A stretch of DNA of 64,000 bases, taken from NCBI GenBank assembly GCA_963801985.1, contig CAWDGV010000021.1, forward strand, positions 1-64,000, in the 5' to 3' direction. This DNA comes from JABDQZ01 sp963801985 (lineage in GTDB: Bacteria; Pseudomonadota; Gammaproteobacteria; Chromatiales; Chromatiaceae). The position numbers and the translations under genes were made by a program. The notes beneath the pieces were generated by a model. It worked only from the letters and a program-made list of their open reading frames with translations, searched no databases and had not been told where the DNA came from. Below are positions 46,072 to 57,042 of the stretch, in pieces; positions within the stretch are counted from its first letter, which is position 1, and the number at the start of each line of letters is the position of its first letter.

Positions 46072-48083
46072 ATGTGCGGTATAGCAGGATTTATATATGC
46101 CGATCGGGATCACCCGGTCAATCCGGAAACACTGGTTGCTATGGCGGCAATTCAACATCATCGTGGCCCCGATGGTTTCGGTTATCGACGAATGCCTGGA
46201 ATTGGTTTCAGTCACGCGCGATTATCAATCGTTGATCTTGATGAAAATCGAGGTCGCCAGCCTTTTGAAAGTGCAGATGGCAGGCTCATGTTAACCAAAA
46301 ACGGCGAGCTTTATGACTACCAGCGCATACGTGCTGATCTGACTTCACGAGGTTCACGTTTCCAGACCAAAAGCGATTCCGAGATGGTAATGCATCTGTA
46401 TCCTCGTCTCGGGCTGGATGCGACGTTGCCCCATCTGCGGGGTGAATTTGCTTTTGCCTTATATGACAAAGATGAAGACAGGCTCATGCTGGTTCGCGAT
46501 CGCTTCGGCATCAAGCCTCTCTACTGGACAGAAGTTAATGGCGTCCTGGTTTTTGGCTCTGAGCTAAAAGTCTTGTTTGCACACCCTGAAGTTCCTCGCC
46601 AATTTGATCCGCAAGGCGTTTTTCATCAACTGATGCAAACCATCGTACCCGGTAGTACAGCCTTTGCTGGTATTCACCAGGTCAAACCGGGATATGTACT
46701 TGATATCAGGCGGCGTGATGGCAAACTGCAAATCACGGAAAAGAAATACTGGGATATGCCTTTTCCCGAAGAGTCCGAGCGCAATAGCGACTATGATGAA
46801 AACGAATGGATAGAGGCCGTTCGAGCCGGTTTGCTTGAGGCGGTTCAGTTACGTCTTGAAGCTGACGTACCCGTTGGCTGTTATCTTTCTGGTGGTATCG
46901 ATTCCTGCTCTATCCTGGGGCTTGCTGCCGCCTCGAGACAAAATCCGGTCAAAGCCTTTACCATAGGTTTTGATAACAAAGATTACGATGAATCGCCTAT
47001 AGCAACCGAGATGGCGCAGTCAGCACAGGCGCTGACCAGGATATTATGATGCTTAATGCCAGCCATCTATACGAGAATTTTGTAGAAACACTTTGGCATA
47101 CTGAACGCACAATTTATAACACGCTGGGTGTTGCCAAGCTGTTAATGAGTCGCCATGTGCGGGATGTTAACTACAAAGTGGTACTGACCGGTGAAGGGTC
47201 AGACGAATTATTTGGCGGTTATCCAGCCTTCCGGCGCGATATGTTCCTGCATGGCCTGGATCATCTTTCAACAGATGAACGATCTGAATGGGAAAAACTG
47301 TTAGCCGAACAAAATAAATTATTCAAAGGTGCTATGTTGGCCGAGGACGAAATAAATAACCCGGCATTAGATCAGCGAATCGGCTTTACACCCAGTTGTC
47401 TACAACCCTGGCTGGCGTCCGCTACACGTGTACCAGGCATATTAAACGAAGACCTGCAAACACAGCTGCAGGGTTATGATCCAGGTGCAGCTATTGCCGC
47501 CCAGCTGGATGAAGATTATTTAAAAAATCGTCATCCACTGGACAAGGCACAATACGTCTGGATCAAGACCATGCTTGAAGGACAAATTCTGACCTGGGGC
47601 GGCGACAGGGTTGATATGGCTAATTCAATGGAAGCGCGACCAGCTTTTCTCGATCATCATCTGGCAGAGCTTGCGGCACTCATCCCACCTTCATTACGCA
47701 TAAAGGGAAAAACAGAGAAGTATGTGTTGCGTGAAGCGATGAAAGGTTTGTTGCCGGAGGTACTTTATAAGCGTGAAAAGTTTGCCTTTATGGCGCCACC
47801 GGCACATACTGATCCGCAGAAATGGAATGCTATGCGCCAATTGGCTGATGAATACCTGAATGCCTCAGCACTAGAGGATGCCGGACTACTTTCGGTTAAT
47901 GGTGTAAAAGCCCTGTTTGATCTTCATGATAATTCTTCAATAACTGCAGCAACACAAAATAAGCTGGATGCAGTTATTAATCACATGCTTGGTGTTCAAA
48001 TACTTCATAAGCACTTTGTTGCAACAGATATACCTACACAAGCCCTCAACAAGGCAAAAGCATTAGGATGGGAGGTCAACTAA
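46072..48083 (+). CDS. Glutamine-dependent asparagine synthetase-family amidotransferase, one frameshift
   Basis: From ATG 46072, 15 bases after the previous gene. It is 2012 bases long, one short of 671 codons. The frame changes near 47040, where one base is missing between AQALTR and MMLNASH. The N-terminal Ntn glutaminase is complete (MCGIAGF with Cys2, HHRGPDG, LTKNGELYDY, SDSEMVMH, DRFGIKPLYW). The C-terminal synthetase has the SGGIDS PP-loop, LTGEGSDELFGGY and DRVDMANSMEARPAFLDH. It adenylates a carboxylate and converts it to an amide. Relatives include N-acetylglutaminylglutamine-amide synthetase, an osmolyte enzyme. Its place at the end of a carbamoyltransferase operon suggests that it amidates the carbamoylated amino acid. 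True asparagine synthesis remains possible. Confidence 0.85.
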
Positions 48084-48211
48084 CAAAATTAGTTCCATTC
48101 TAGTCGCTGTAATTTGTTGGATTCAACAGAGAAATAGAAGAAATCAAATCAACCTCATCTCTAGGTAAAACAAACTATACTTTAAAGAATGTCAAAGAAA
48201 AAATTAAATTG

Positions 48212-50362
48212 ATGGAACACATAGCTGAAAAAAGTTATTTATTACTAATCAGTATTCACGGGCTAATACGGGGTCATGATCTGGAGCTGGGCCGTGATGC
48301 CGATACTGGTGGACAAACCAAGTACGCACTTGACCTGGCACGCAGTCTTGCTGAATCTGATAGTGTCCACCAGGTTGACCTGGTGACACGTCGTATAGTC
48401 GATCCTGACGTCAGTGATGATTATTCACAACCTGTTGAAAAGATTTCAGATAAAGTTCGTATTATCCGCATAGATGCCGGACCTGATGAATACCTTCCCA
48501 AAGAGCAGCTTTGGGATCACCTGGACAGCTTCATGGATAACCTGCTGAACTGGCTTAATGAGCAGCCCAGGATGCCGGACCTGGTGCACAGTCATTATGC
48601 TGATGCCGGATATGTGGGCGTCAGGCTTTCCAACCTGTTAAGCGTACCGCTGGTACATACCGGACATTCTCTCGGCAGGGATAAACGTAAACGTCTGTTG
48701 GCCCGTGGGTTGTCACGTGAAGAAATCGAACAGACCTATAATATTGCCCGGCGTATCGATGCCGAAGAAGAAATTCTGGCAAATGCTGATCTGGTTATAA
48801 CAAGTACGCATAATGAAATTGAGTCGCAGTATGGTCTCTATAATTATTATGATCCTGAACGCATGGCGATTATTCCGCCTGGAACCAATCTGGACCAGTT
48901 TCATCCGCCTGCAGAAGGTGAACAGATTGCATTCAAACAACAGCTGGACCATTTTCTGAAAGAACCCGATAAACCTTTGATCCTGGCATTGTCACGACCT
49001 GACGAACGCAAAAATATTCTTATCCTGCTCGAAGCTTATGGTGAGTCTGAAGAACTGCAGAAACGGGCTAATCTTTTAATTGTTGCAGGAATCAGGGATG
49101 ACATTACAGACTTGGATAAGGGAGCTCAAACTGTTTTTAAAAACATTTTGTTGTTGATTGATAACTATGATCTGTATGGACGTGTAGCCATTCCTAAGTC
49201 ACACCGTGCTGAGGAAGTACCGGAAATTTACCGCCTTGTAACCTTGAGTAAAGGCATTTTTATCAATCCAGCGTTGACAGAACCGTTTGGATTAACATTA
49301 TTAGAAGCTGCGGCCAGCGGAGTGCCAGTTGTTGCAACTGAAAATGGTGGTCCGGTTGATATCATTGCCAACTGTGAATGTGGAGAACTGGTCGATCCAC
49401 TTGATAAACAGGAAATTACCCAGGCATTGTTGAAATACCTGACTGACGAGCATGCCTGGGAATGTGTATCAAGAAATGGTATAGAAGGTGTGCGAAAGCA
49501 TTATTCATGGCAGGCACATGTCAAAAACTACCTGGCTAAAGTGAGTAAGCTGGAAGGCAAGTATGAAGCGTTGCCTGAAGAGCAACCTGTCCCCAAAGCC
49601 CAGAGATACCGGGACCGGGCAATTTTTACTGATCTTGATCAGAACCTGATCGGCAATCCAATTGCTTTGAAAAAATTTATTGCGGTAATCAAGGAAAACC
49701 GCAAATGTGTGTCTTTGGGTATCGCTACAGGCAGAAGAATCGATTCTGCCCTGGCGATTATGAAAAAGCACGGCATACCCAGGCCGGATATACTAATCAG
49801 TAGTCTTGGTACCCGCATTCACTATGGTCAAAACCTGACCGAAGATGATTTCTGGACAGACCATATCGATCATGACTGGACGCCCAGACGTATCAGTAAA
49901 CTTCTTGCAGAAATACCGGGGTTAACTAGGCAGCCCAAGTCGGAACAAACTCCATTCAAGATTTCCTATTATTATGATGAAAATAAAGCGCCTGGCCTGC
50001 ATGAGATAATCAGCCTGGTCAGGCAAAAGGAAATTACAGCCAATGTTATTTTGTCATTCGGGCAGTTCCTGGATGTCATTCCGTCACGCGCGTCCAAGGG
50101 GCAGGCATTACGTTATGTTGCACAGCGGCTGGAAATTCCACTGGAACATACGTTGGTTGCAGGTGGTTCCGGTGCGGATGAAGATATGATGCGGGGTAAT
50201 ACCCTGGCTGTTGTTGTTGAGAACCGTCATCATGAAGAGTTATCGCAACTGGATGATGTAGACCGTATTTATTTTGCAGGTCAGTCGCATGCATCGGGGA
50301 TAATGGAAGCCCTGGAGTATTATGATTTCTTTAATGCCTGCAAGGTGCCTGATGCCAGATAA
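48212..50362 (+). CDS. sps: Sucrose-phosphate synthase with C-terminal SPP-like domain
   Basis: 716 residues from ATG 48212. Residues about 5-460 form a GT-B glycosyltransferase: HGLIRGHDLELGRDADTGGQTKYALD with the UDP-glucose/fructose-6-P entry loop, HSHYADAG, GHSLGRDK, and TEPFGLTLLEAAASGVPVVAT near 360. Residues about 470-715 resemble a HAD-type sucrose-phosphatase (TDLDQNLIG) that is often inactive in synthases. The enzyme makes sucrose 6-phosphate from UDP-glucose and fructose 6-phosphate. It is the first gene of the osmolyte cluster, 128 bases after the asparagine synthetase-like gene. It overlaps spp by 11 bases. Confidence 0.93.
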   Translation: MEHIAEKSYLLLISIHGLIRGHDLELGRDADTGGQTKYALDLARSLAESDSVHQVDLVTRRIVDPDVSDDYSQPVEKISDKVRIIRIDAGPDEYLPKEQLWDHLDSFMDNLLNWLNEQPRMPDLVHSHYADAGYVGVRLSNLLSVPLVHTGHSLGRDKRKRLLARGLSREEIEQTYNIARRIDAEEEILANADLVITSTHNEIESQYGLYNYYDPERMAIIPPGTNLDQFHPPAEGEQIAFKQQLDHFLKEPDKPLILALSRPDERKNILILLEAYGESEELQKRANLLIVAGIRDDITDLDKGAQTVFKNILLLIDNYDLYGRVAIPKSHRAEEVPEIYRLVTLSKGIFINPALTEPFGLTLLEAAASGVPVVATENGGPVDIIANCECGELVDPLDKQEITQALLKYLTDEHAWECVSRNGIEGVRKHYSWQAHVKNYLAKVSKLEGKYEALPEEQPVPKAQRYRDRAIFTDLDQNLIGNPIALKKFIAVIKENRKCVSLGIATGRRIDSALAIMKKHGIPRPDILISSLGTRIHYGQNLTEDDFWTDHIDHDWTPRRISKLLAEIPGLTRQPKSEQTPFKISYYYDENKAPGLHEIISLVRQKEITANVILSFGQFLDVIPSRASKGQALRYVAQRLEIPLEHTLVAGGSGADEDMMRGNTLAVVVENRHHEELSQLDDVDRIYFAGQSHASGIMEALEYYDFFNACKVPDAR

Positions 50363-51218
50363 ACTACTGATTTGTACAGACCTGGATCGCACTTTGATAC
50401 CCAATGGGCCTCAGCCTGAATCTCCGGGCGCACGTAAATATTTCTCCTCTCTGGTTGAAAGACCTGGAGTTGTTTTGGCTTATGTCAGTGGCAGATATAG
50501 CAAGCTCATCCAAAAAGCGATTAATAACTACTTTCTACCCATGCCGGATTTCGTAATTGGTGATGTGGGCACCACGATTTATCATGTTGGTAAGGATAAT
50601 GAATGGCAAAGACAGACTGAATGGGAAGATAGAATTGCTGCTGACTGGAATGGTAGAACGCATTCGGATTTGAAGACGATGCTCAATGATATCCATGCAT
50701 TGCGTCCACAGGAATCAGCTAAGCAGAACCATTTCAAGTTGAGTTACTACGTGCCATTGCAGTCTAATCGAGAGGCAATCACTGCCCTGATCAAACAGCG
50801 ATTCAAAGATGCAGATGTAAAGTCCAGCTTGATCTGGAGTGTTGACGAGCCCGCCGGTATAGGCTTGCTGGATATCCTGCCAGCCAGGGCATCGAAATAT
50901 CATGCTATTGAAGCTTTGATGAGCATTCATGGTTTCAGCTATGACAACACAGTCTTTTGTGGTGATAGCGGTAATGATATAGAAGTGTTGGCAAGTCCAA
51001 TTCCTGCCGTACTGGTCGGAAACAGTCAACCGGATGTAAGGGAACTGGCTACCTTGTTAGCTAAAGAAAACGGCTATAGAAAAGAACTCTATATAGCCAA
51101 AGGTGGTTTTTTAGGCATGAATGGTAATTATAGTGCTGGCATGCTGGAAGGAATTGCTCATTATTATCCCTGGACCAAAGAATGGATGAGGATGAAAGAA
51201 AGTGAAGATAAATTATGA
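50352..51218 (+). CDS. spp: Sucrose-6-phosphate phosphatase
   Basis: 288 residues from ATG 50352, overlapping the sps stop. HAD motifs: nucleophile in CTDLDRTLIPNG, Ser/Thr in YVSGRYSKL, Lys near ILPARASKYHA, and FCGDSGNDIEV. It removes phosphate from sucrose 6-phosphate to give free sucrose. Overlaps the fructokinase start by 4 bases. Confidence 0.92.
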   Translation: MPDKLLICTDLDRTLIPNGPQPESPGARKYFSSLVERPGVVLAYVSGRYSKLIQKAINNYFLPMPDFVIGDVGTTIYHVGKDNEWQRQTEWEDRIAADWNGRTHSDLKTMLNDIHALRPQESAKQNHFKLSYYVPLQSNREAITALIKQRFKDADVKSSLIWSVDEPAGIGLLDILPARASKYHAIEALMSIHGFSYDNTVFCGDSGNDIEVLASPIPAVLVGNSQPDVRELATLLAKENGYRKELYIAKGGFLGMNGNYSAGMLEGIAHYYPWTKEWMRMKESEDKL

Positions 51219-52096
51219 GTGAAGAGCTGTGTATTTTTGGTGAAGTGCTGTTTGATGTTTTTCCTGATGGTCATCGGGTACTTGGTGGCGCGCCTTTTAA
51301 CGTTGCATGGCATCTGCAGGCATTTTCACAGGCACCTTTTTTTATCAGTCGTGTTGGAAATGATCCAGAAGGTATACATATACGAAAAGCCATGCTCGAC
51401 TGGGGTATGAATACTTTGGCTTTGCAGACTGATGCAAGTCTAGCCACGGGTAGAGTGAGTATAGAACTGCATGATGGTGAACCGGAATACGATATAGTTG
51501 AGCCTGCTGCCTACGATGCTATTGAAGTATTGCCCGGTTGTGAACCGGCTTGCCAGTTTCTCTATCACGGCAGTCTGGCTATCAGAAATGAATTTTCCCG
51601 CCAGGCACTTGAACAGCTTAAAAGCTGTCAGCACAAGACAGTGTTTGTCGATGTGAATCTGCGTAATCCCTGGTGGGAAAAACATGTTGTCACCGAACTG
51701 CTAAAAGCAGCTGACTGGGTGAAACTTAATACTGATGAATTCAATTTACTCTATTCTTCAAATGAAAGTGGTAAAAATGCCTTGTTAGCATTCATTGCTG
51801 AATACGAGTTACAGGGAGTGATCCTGACGCATGGCAATGCTGGCGCTGAGATTATGACAGCGAATGCTGAACACCATGAAATCAAACCAGATATAGCAGT
51901 TGAAGTTGTCGATTCAGTTGGAGCGGGAGATGCTTTTTCTGCGGTGACTATCATGGGGCTTAACAACGACTGGTCATTAAAGACAACCATGCAACGTGCA
52001 CAGAGCTTTGCCTCGGCAATAGTTGGTCAACGCGGTGCTACAGTCACAGACCAGGGCTTTTACCAGAACTTTTTAAATTCCTGGGATCTCAGCTAG
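51215..52096 (+). CDS. fruK: Fructokinase (PfkB family)
   Basis: 293 residues with PfkB signatures: GGAPFNVAWHL near residue 22 and DSVGAGDAFSA near 233 carrying the catalytic Asp. In methylotroph sucrose clusters this kinase phosphorylates the fructose released by amylosucrase and returns carbon to fructose 6-phosphate. It is coupled to spp by a 4-base overlap and followed by amylosucrase at 18 bases. Confidence 0.9.
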   Translation: MSEELCIFGEVLFDVFPDGHRVLGGAPFNVAWHLQAFSQAPFFISRVGNDPEGIHIRKAMLDWGMNTLALQTDASLATGRVSIELHDGEPEYDIVEPAAYDAIEVLPGCEPACQFLYHGSLAIRNEFSRQALEQLKSCQHKTVFVDVNLRNPWWEKHVVTELLKAADWVKLNTDEFNLLYSSNESGKNALLAFIAEYELQGVILTHGNAGAEIMTANAEHHEIKPDIAVEVVDSVGAGDAFSAVTIMGLNNDWSLKTTMQRAQSFASAIVGQRGATVTDQGFYQNFLNSWDLS

Positions 52097-52114
52097 AAAG
52101 CGGAATAGCATTTT

Positions 52115-54089
52115 ATGTATGAACAAGTTTCACATTCATTACTGAACCAGATACTCGACGAAATCAAGCCCGAGATTCGTAAACGAAACCTGTTGCGTTT
52201 TTATACCCGACTGGGTGCTAACTTCTATGCCATCCATTCTTTATTTACGCATCTTTATGGTCAACGTGAAGATTTTCTACAGCAGATGGTCAGGCTGGTT
52301 GAGGTGTTGGCAACCCGCTATATAGAACGTGCAGATGACCTTGAGGCACTGGATATTGAGCGTGAATCCAACCATAACTGGTTTCTGGATCAGCAATGGG
52401 TAGCCATGGCTTTATATGCCGATGGTTTTGCACGAGACCTGAAAGGTATTCAGAAGCATTGTTCCTATCTACAGGAACTCGGCATCAACATGCTGCATAT
52501 TATGCCCATGATGAAGTGTCCAGAAGGTGCCAGTGATGGCGGCTATGCTATTAGTGACTTTCGTGATATCGATGAACGTTATGGAACAGTTGAAGACCTG
52601 CGTTTGTTAGCATCTCACCTGCGAAAGCGCGAAATGCTTTTGACGCTTGATGTGGTGGTGAATCATACCTCGAATCAACATGAATGGGCTACCAAGGCCC
52701 GCCAGGGTGATACCCGGTACCAGGATTACTTATTATACCTTTCCTGATCGTGATATCCCCGATATGTTTGAAGAAACCATGCCGGAAATTTTTCCAGAAA
52801 CCTCTCCTGGCAATTTCACCTTTGACGAGTCCATGAACAGATGGGTGATGACAGTTTTCAATAATTACCAGTGGGATCTGAATTACAGCAATCCCGCGGT
52901 ATTTATTGAAATGGTCGATATCATCCTGTTCTGGGCAAACCAGGGCGCTGATATAATCAGGCTGGATGCGGTTGCTTTTTTATGGAAAAAAATAGGCACT
53001 ATCAGCCAAAATGAGAGGGAAGCGCACCTGATTCTGCAATTGATGAAAGACTGTTGTCAGGTTACCGCGCCTGGTACCGTGTTTATAGCCGAGGCAATCG
53101 TGACACCTACCGAGATTGTCAAATACTTTGGCGAGGATGCAGTTATTGCCAAGGAATGCGAGATTGCCTATAACGCTACTTTCATGGCTTTATTGTGGGA
53201 CAGTGTTGCCACCAAGAATGCCAAGTTGCTAACGCAGGGCATTAAAAGTCTGCCTACTAAGCTGAATAGGGCCACCTGGCTGAATTACGTACGCTGTCAT
53301 GATGATATTGGGCTGGGCTTTGATGACGTTGACATTGTGGCAGCGGGGTATCAGCCAGTCTCTCACAGGAAATTCTTATTGGACTATTTTACCGGCGCTT
53401 ATGATGACTCAATAGCGCGGGGCGTACCCTTTGGACGGAATTTGAAAACAGGTGATGCACGTATATCTGGGTCTTTGGCATCGCTTGTCGGGCTTGAAGT
53501 CGCAATTAAAAACAATGACCAGCAAATGATTGATGATGCCATCCAAATGATTTTACTGCTTCATAGTATGATCATGTCATTTGGCGGTATACCACTGCTG
53601 TATTACGGGGATGAAATTGGCACACTGAATGATGACTCGTACCTGGAGGATGAAGCTAAGGCTAATGATACGCGCTGGATTCACCGCCCCAGGATAAACT
53701 GGAATAAAGCTGATTTACGACATAAGCATGGTTCTGTCGAGCAGCGTATTTATTCAGGTATTCAAAAGCTGATTGCAGTCAGAAAATCTATTCCGGCATT
53801 TGCTGATTACAACAATCGCGAACTCATTGAAGTGGAAAATGAGCACCTGTTTGTTTTCGTGAGGGATAATCCCGAGTGTGGCAGGGAAGAAATTCTTGTA
53901 GTCGCCAACTTTGATTCCAAACCACAGCATCTGAATTTATCTGATCTTGGTAACAGAGGTCACTTCTACTTGGCACATTTAAAAGATTTAATTAGCGGTG
54001 GTTCACCGGCAATATTTAAAGATGAACTGGTCATTCCTCCATATCATTTCTATTGGTTAACGGATCAGTATTCAACTGCGCAGTTGTAG
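52115..54089 (+). CDS. ams: Amylosucrase (GH13), one frameshift
   Basis: 658 codons plus one base. One T too many at about 52730 (GATTACTTATTAT) breaks the frame; without it the reading gives YQDYYYTFPDRD, a typical amylosucrase block. GH13 motifs: DVVVNHTS, nucleophile in IIRLDAVAFLWK, acid/base in FIAEAIV and transition-state Asp in RCHDDIGLG. It transfers glucose from sucrose to glycogen-type glucan and releases fructose. Together with sps, spp and fruK it forms a synthesis-and-recycling loop for sucrose as compatible solute and carbon store. Confidence 0.92.
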
Positions 54090-54307
54090 CTAACAGGTTA
54101 TCTACACAATTTATAGCTTTCAATTTATATGTGAGTCCAAACTAAATACTAAAGATTCCTCTTTGAATGTGTCCTCCTATCTTTGCGCAATATACGTTCC
54201 CTTATCAAAGGACAGACAATGGAAAATCAACCACTTATCCACATGAAAAACGGAATACACGACATTAATTGCTCGGTATTATCGGACGCATGTGGGCTAT
54301 ATTTATA

Positions 54308-54314
54308 GTTAGCC
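54308..54314 (+). other. GTTAGCC, possible cassette left boundary
   Basis: GTTAGCC lies 58 bases before the GC-rich exchanger gene and is the exact reverse complement of GGCTAAC at 55442-55448. It looks like the simple site that would remain at the left edge of an integrated gene cassette. Confidence 0.4.
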
Positions 54315-54372
54315 TTAGGGAGGTCGTTTTGGTGATGTACAAATCGGCATGTCATAGCCGTTCGAGGGTCGA

Positions 54373-55392
54373 GTGTTTTCTTCCTTGATCTTCAACGTAA
54401 TTGTCTTTGGCGTCGCTGCCCTGGTGATCATCATTGCGGGCAGTCGACTGGCGCTGTGGGCTGATACTTTGGCCGACCGAACCGGCCTGGGCGAGGCGCT
54501 CTTCGGGCTCTTGTTCCTGGCCGGGGTTACCTCACTGCCTGACTTCGCCGCGACCCTGAGCGCCGCGGTAGATGCCCGTCCCGACCTGGCCATGAGCAAC
54601 GTCATGGGCAGCATGGCCGTGAATCTGGTATTTCTTGGCGTGGCCGACATCGTCTACCGCAAAGCCAACCTGGAACATGCGTCCGCGTCCCCTGTCAACC
54701 TGACGCTGGCGGGATTGTTGATTGTGTTGCTGACTTTGCCGCTGCTCGCAACCTTTACACCGATGGTCACCCAGTGGGGCGTGCACCCGATCACGCCAGT
54801 GATCGTCGCCGCTTATCTGTTCGGCCTGCACTTGGTTCACCGTACGCGGGCAAGGCCTATGTGGTTCCCTCGACTGACCCTCCAGACAGTTTCAGATGAG
54901 CCCGAAAGGCGTCATCGTGGACGTTTGTCCACTGTGTGGCTTGGCTTCATCGGAATGGCTGTCGTGACTGGCATGGCTGGCTGGATCCTGATGGAGGCAG
55001 CAAAGGGCATCGCTGACCAGACCGGGCTGTCCGAAACCCTGGTCGGCGGCCTGTTCACCGCTCTGGCTACTTCCACTCCCGAGTTGGTGACCACCATCGC
55101 AGCGATACGAATTGGGGCGCTGACTCTGGCAGTAAGCAATATCTTCGGCACCAACTGCTTCAACATGCTCGTTGTCGCCGCAGCTGACGCGGGCTATGCT
55201 CAAGGCTCCATCTACCACGACATGGCACCGGTTCAGATGACGTGGGGCCTGGTGAGCATCCTGATGACCGCCATCCTGCTACTTGGATTGGTGCGACGAG
55301 AGACCTATGGGATCGGCCGAATCGGATTCGAAAGTGCTCTGATCCTGAGCGTTTACGCTATCGCGCTTAGCGTCATTGTGATGAGCACCTGA
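54373..55392 (+). CDS. Ca2+/cation antiporter (CaCA family), GC-rich
   Basis: 339 residues from GTG 54373 with about ten membrane helices in two homologous halves. The alpha-repeat motifs are GVTSLPDFAATLSAAVD...SNVMGSMAVN in the first half and ATSTPELVTTIAAIRIG...SNIFGTNCFN in the second. The family (YrbG/MaX-like) exchanges Ca2+ or Na+ for protons or other cations. Base composition is visibly GC-rich with GC-ending codons, unlike the flanking genes. Together with the cassette-like ends this indicates recent acquisition. Confidence 0.88.
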   Translation: MFSSLIFNVIVFGVAALVIIIAGSRLALWADTLADRTGLGEALFGLLFLAGVTSLPDFAATLSAAVDARPDLAMSNVMGSMAVNLVFLGVADIVYRKANLEHASASPVNLTLAGLLIVLLTLPLLATFTPMVTQWGVHPITPVIVAAYLFGLHLVHRTRARPMWFPRLTLQTVSDEPERRHRGRLSTVWLGFIGMAVVTGMAGWILMEAAKGIADQTGLSETLVGGLFTALATSTPELVTTIAAIRIGALTLAVSNIFGTNCFNMLVVAAADAGYAQGSIYHDMAPVQMTWGLVSILMTAILLLGLVRRETYGIGRIGFESALILSVYAIALSVIVMST

Positions 55393-55743
55393 GCCCGCTG
55401 AAATGCTGGAAGAAGGACAGCTACGAAAGCTGCACGACAAAGGCTAACAAATTACTCAAGCCGCTTTGCCTCACTTCGTTCGGCAAACGTCTTAGCTCAA
55501 CTCTTACTGTGTCAAGTGACTGGCTGCTTTCTTAGAGACTTTTTATGAAGTTCTATTGTCGAAAAATAGGCAAAGTGCTGGCATTGGATTCAGTGAATTA
55601 AAATATTGTTTATACGGTTACCTTACTTAGCGACTATTAAAATTGACTGATAAAAGCTAATTTATGATGAGTTATGAACAAATAGAAATTTTATTCAAAT
55701 GTATTACCAGAAATAACCAAATTAAGGGGACTTTGTTTAAAAA
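55393..55743. other. Intergenic region after the exchanger
   Basis: 351 bases with the attC-like element in the first third. The rest is AT-rich and I see no gene. Confidence 0.5.
55442..55510 (+). repeat. attC-like element downstream of the exchanger gene
   Basis: GGCTAACAAATTACTCAAGCCG at the start resembles the R''-L'' end of integron attC sites. A stem TTTGCC (55465-55470) with GGCAAA (55482-55487) and a TCACTTCGTTC loop follows, then CTTAGCTCAAC. The expected terminal GTTAG is degraded to CTTAC. It lies about 50 bases after the stop codon, the usual place in a gene cassette. Confidence 0.5.
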
Positions 55744-57006
55744 TTAAAGATTCCAATAACTTTGAAAAAATTGCCAGGACAGAAACCACGAATAACTATG
55801 TAAGAAATGATTCGAGTCAGCCATGAAAACAGCACTGCATTTTTCATCATTACAAATTAAGTTTTCTACACCATCCCAAACAACCAAAAGACCTTCACTT
55901 TCAAGTATTTTGAGCCTTTCAAAAATTGATTTTCTGTTGCTTATAAATTCATTTTTATCAATTTCGCATGCAGCTGGGATGTAAGGCCTATACCACTCTT
56001 CGACACATAAGGCTGTATCCACATTCTCCGTATGAATCTCATAAAATTGTGCAGAGTCAAGATAGACAATAACGTCAACATTTTTTTGTTTTAATTGAGT
56101 GGCTAGGTCACTTAACTTCTCAATATGATAATTGAGAGCGACTAAACGCTCTTCGCTTGAATGGTTTTTATTCCATTTTACTGCATACATCGAATATAAA
56201 GAACTTGAGATGATTACAGTGTCACCTTGTTTTACCTTGCTTATCAAATCTTTTCGAATTTTTTGTTGTACGCTATCACATTGAGACATACCTTTTCGGT
56301 AATCTCCCGGAAATCCACAAGCTTGAACCCACGCATTAACAAAGTTCAAGCCTTTTTTTGTAGCAAAATAAGAAATAGGGTCTTTAAATTGATGGGAATG
56401 CGAATCTCCCAACAGGTAAACAGTGTTTTTTGAATTATTACTCAATCCGCAAGAATCTGGCGAAAGATCGATTTGTGTTTTAGTGTTCGGATTAAAAACA
56501 CAATGATTTACATTCCAATTCGGAATAGTGTAACTCGCTAATGATTCGTTTGGTTTTTCCCCCAGATAAAACGAGTTAGCGCTTTTGGCTAAAAATATAA
56601 TGAAGACAGAAGATAATATTGAAGTTGTGATTCCATAAATTAGTATTTTATTCTTGTTTATTATGCTTGCTTTTCTAAATCTTTTTTCGACAAAAGCGTA
56701 AGATATAAAAGAAAAGAAAAATATTAACGATACCTGTAAAGGTATCGACCACCAGTGAATACCAATAGTCCATTTACTAATTACAATAATACTCCAGTGC
56801 CAAAGATATAAAGAATAAGACATCAAACCGATGAAGATAACTGGTCTGTATGTCAAAATAATAAATAGATATGAATTATTTTTTGTTAATAGAATTACTA
56901 TTCCAGAGAATAGTACTATTAGTGTTGTGCTTAATATCTTGTAATTCGATGGCAAAAACAATGTAAGCAACAATAAGATAAAAGAAGAGGTCACTGGGAC
57001 CTCCAA
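55744..57006 (-). pseudogene. Truncated acyltransferase-3 with C-terminal SGNH domain (OafA-like)
   Basis: 420 residues on the reverse strand. The first about 170 residues are the last membrane helices of an acyltransferase-3 domain (LMSYSLYLWHWSIIV). A periplasmic SGNH domain follows with GDSHSHQF and the C-terminal D-x-x-H pair in DSNHFLHSYS. The N-terminal half with the catalytic His-x4-Arg is missing: no in-frame or other-frame continuation is seen upstream of 57006. Intact relatives are about 620-660 residues and O-acetylate LPS O-antigen or peptidoglycan. The gene is very AT-rich. Probably a transferred and then truncated surface-modification gene. Confidence 0.75.
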
Positions 57007-57042
57007 ATAGCGGCGATCACTTATCTTAAATCCATCCTCAAT

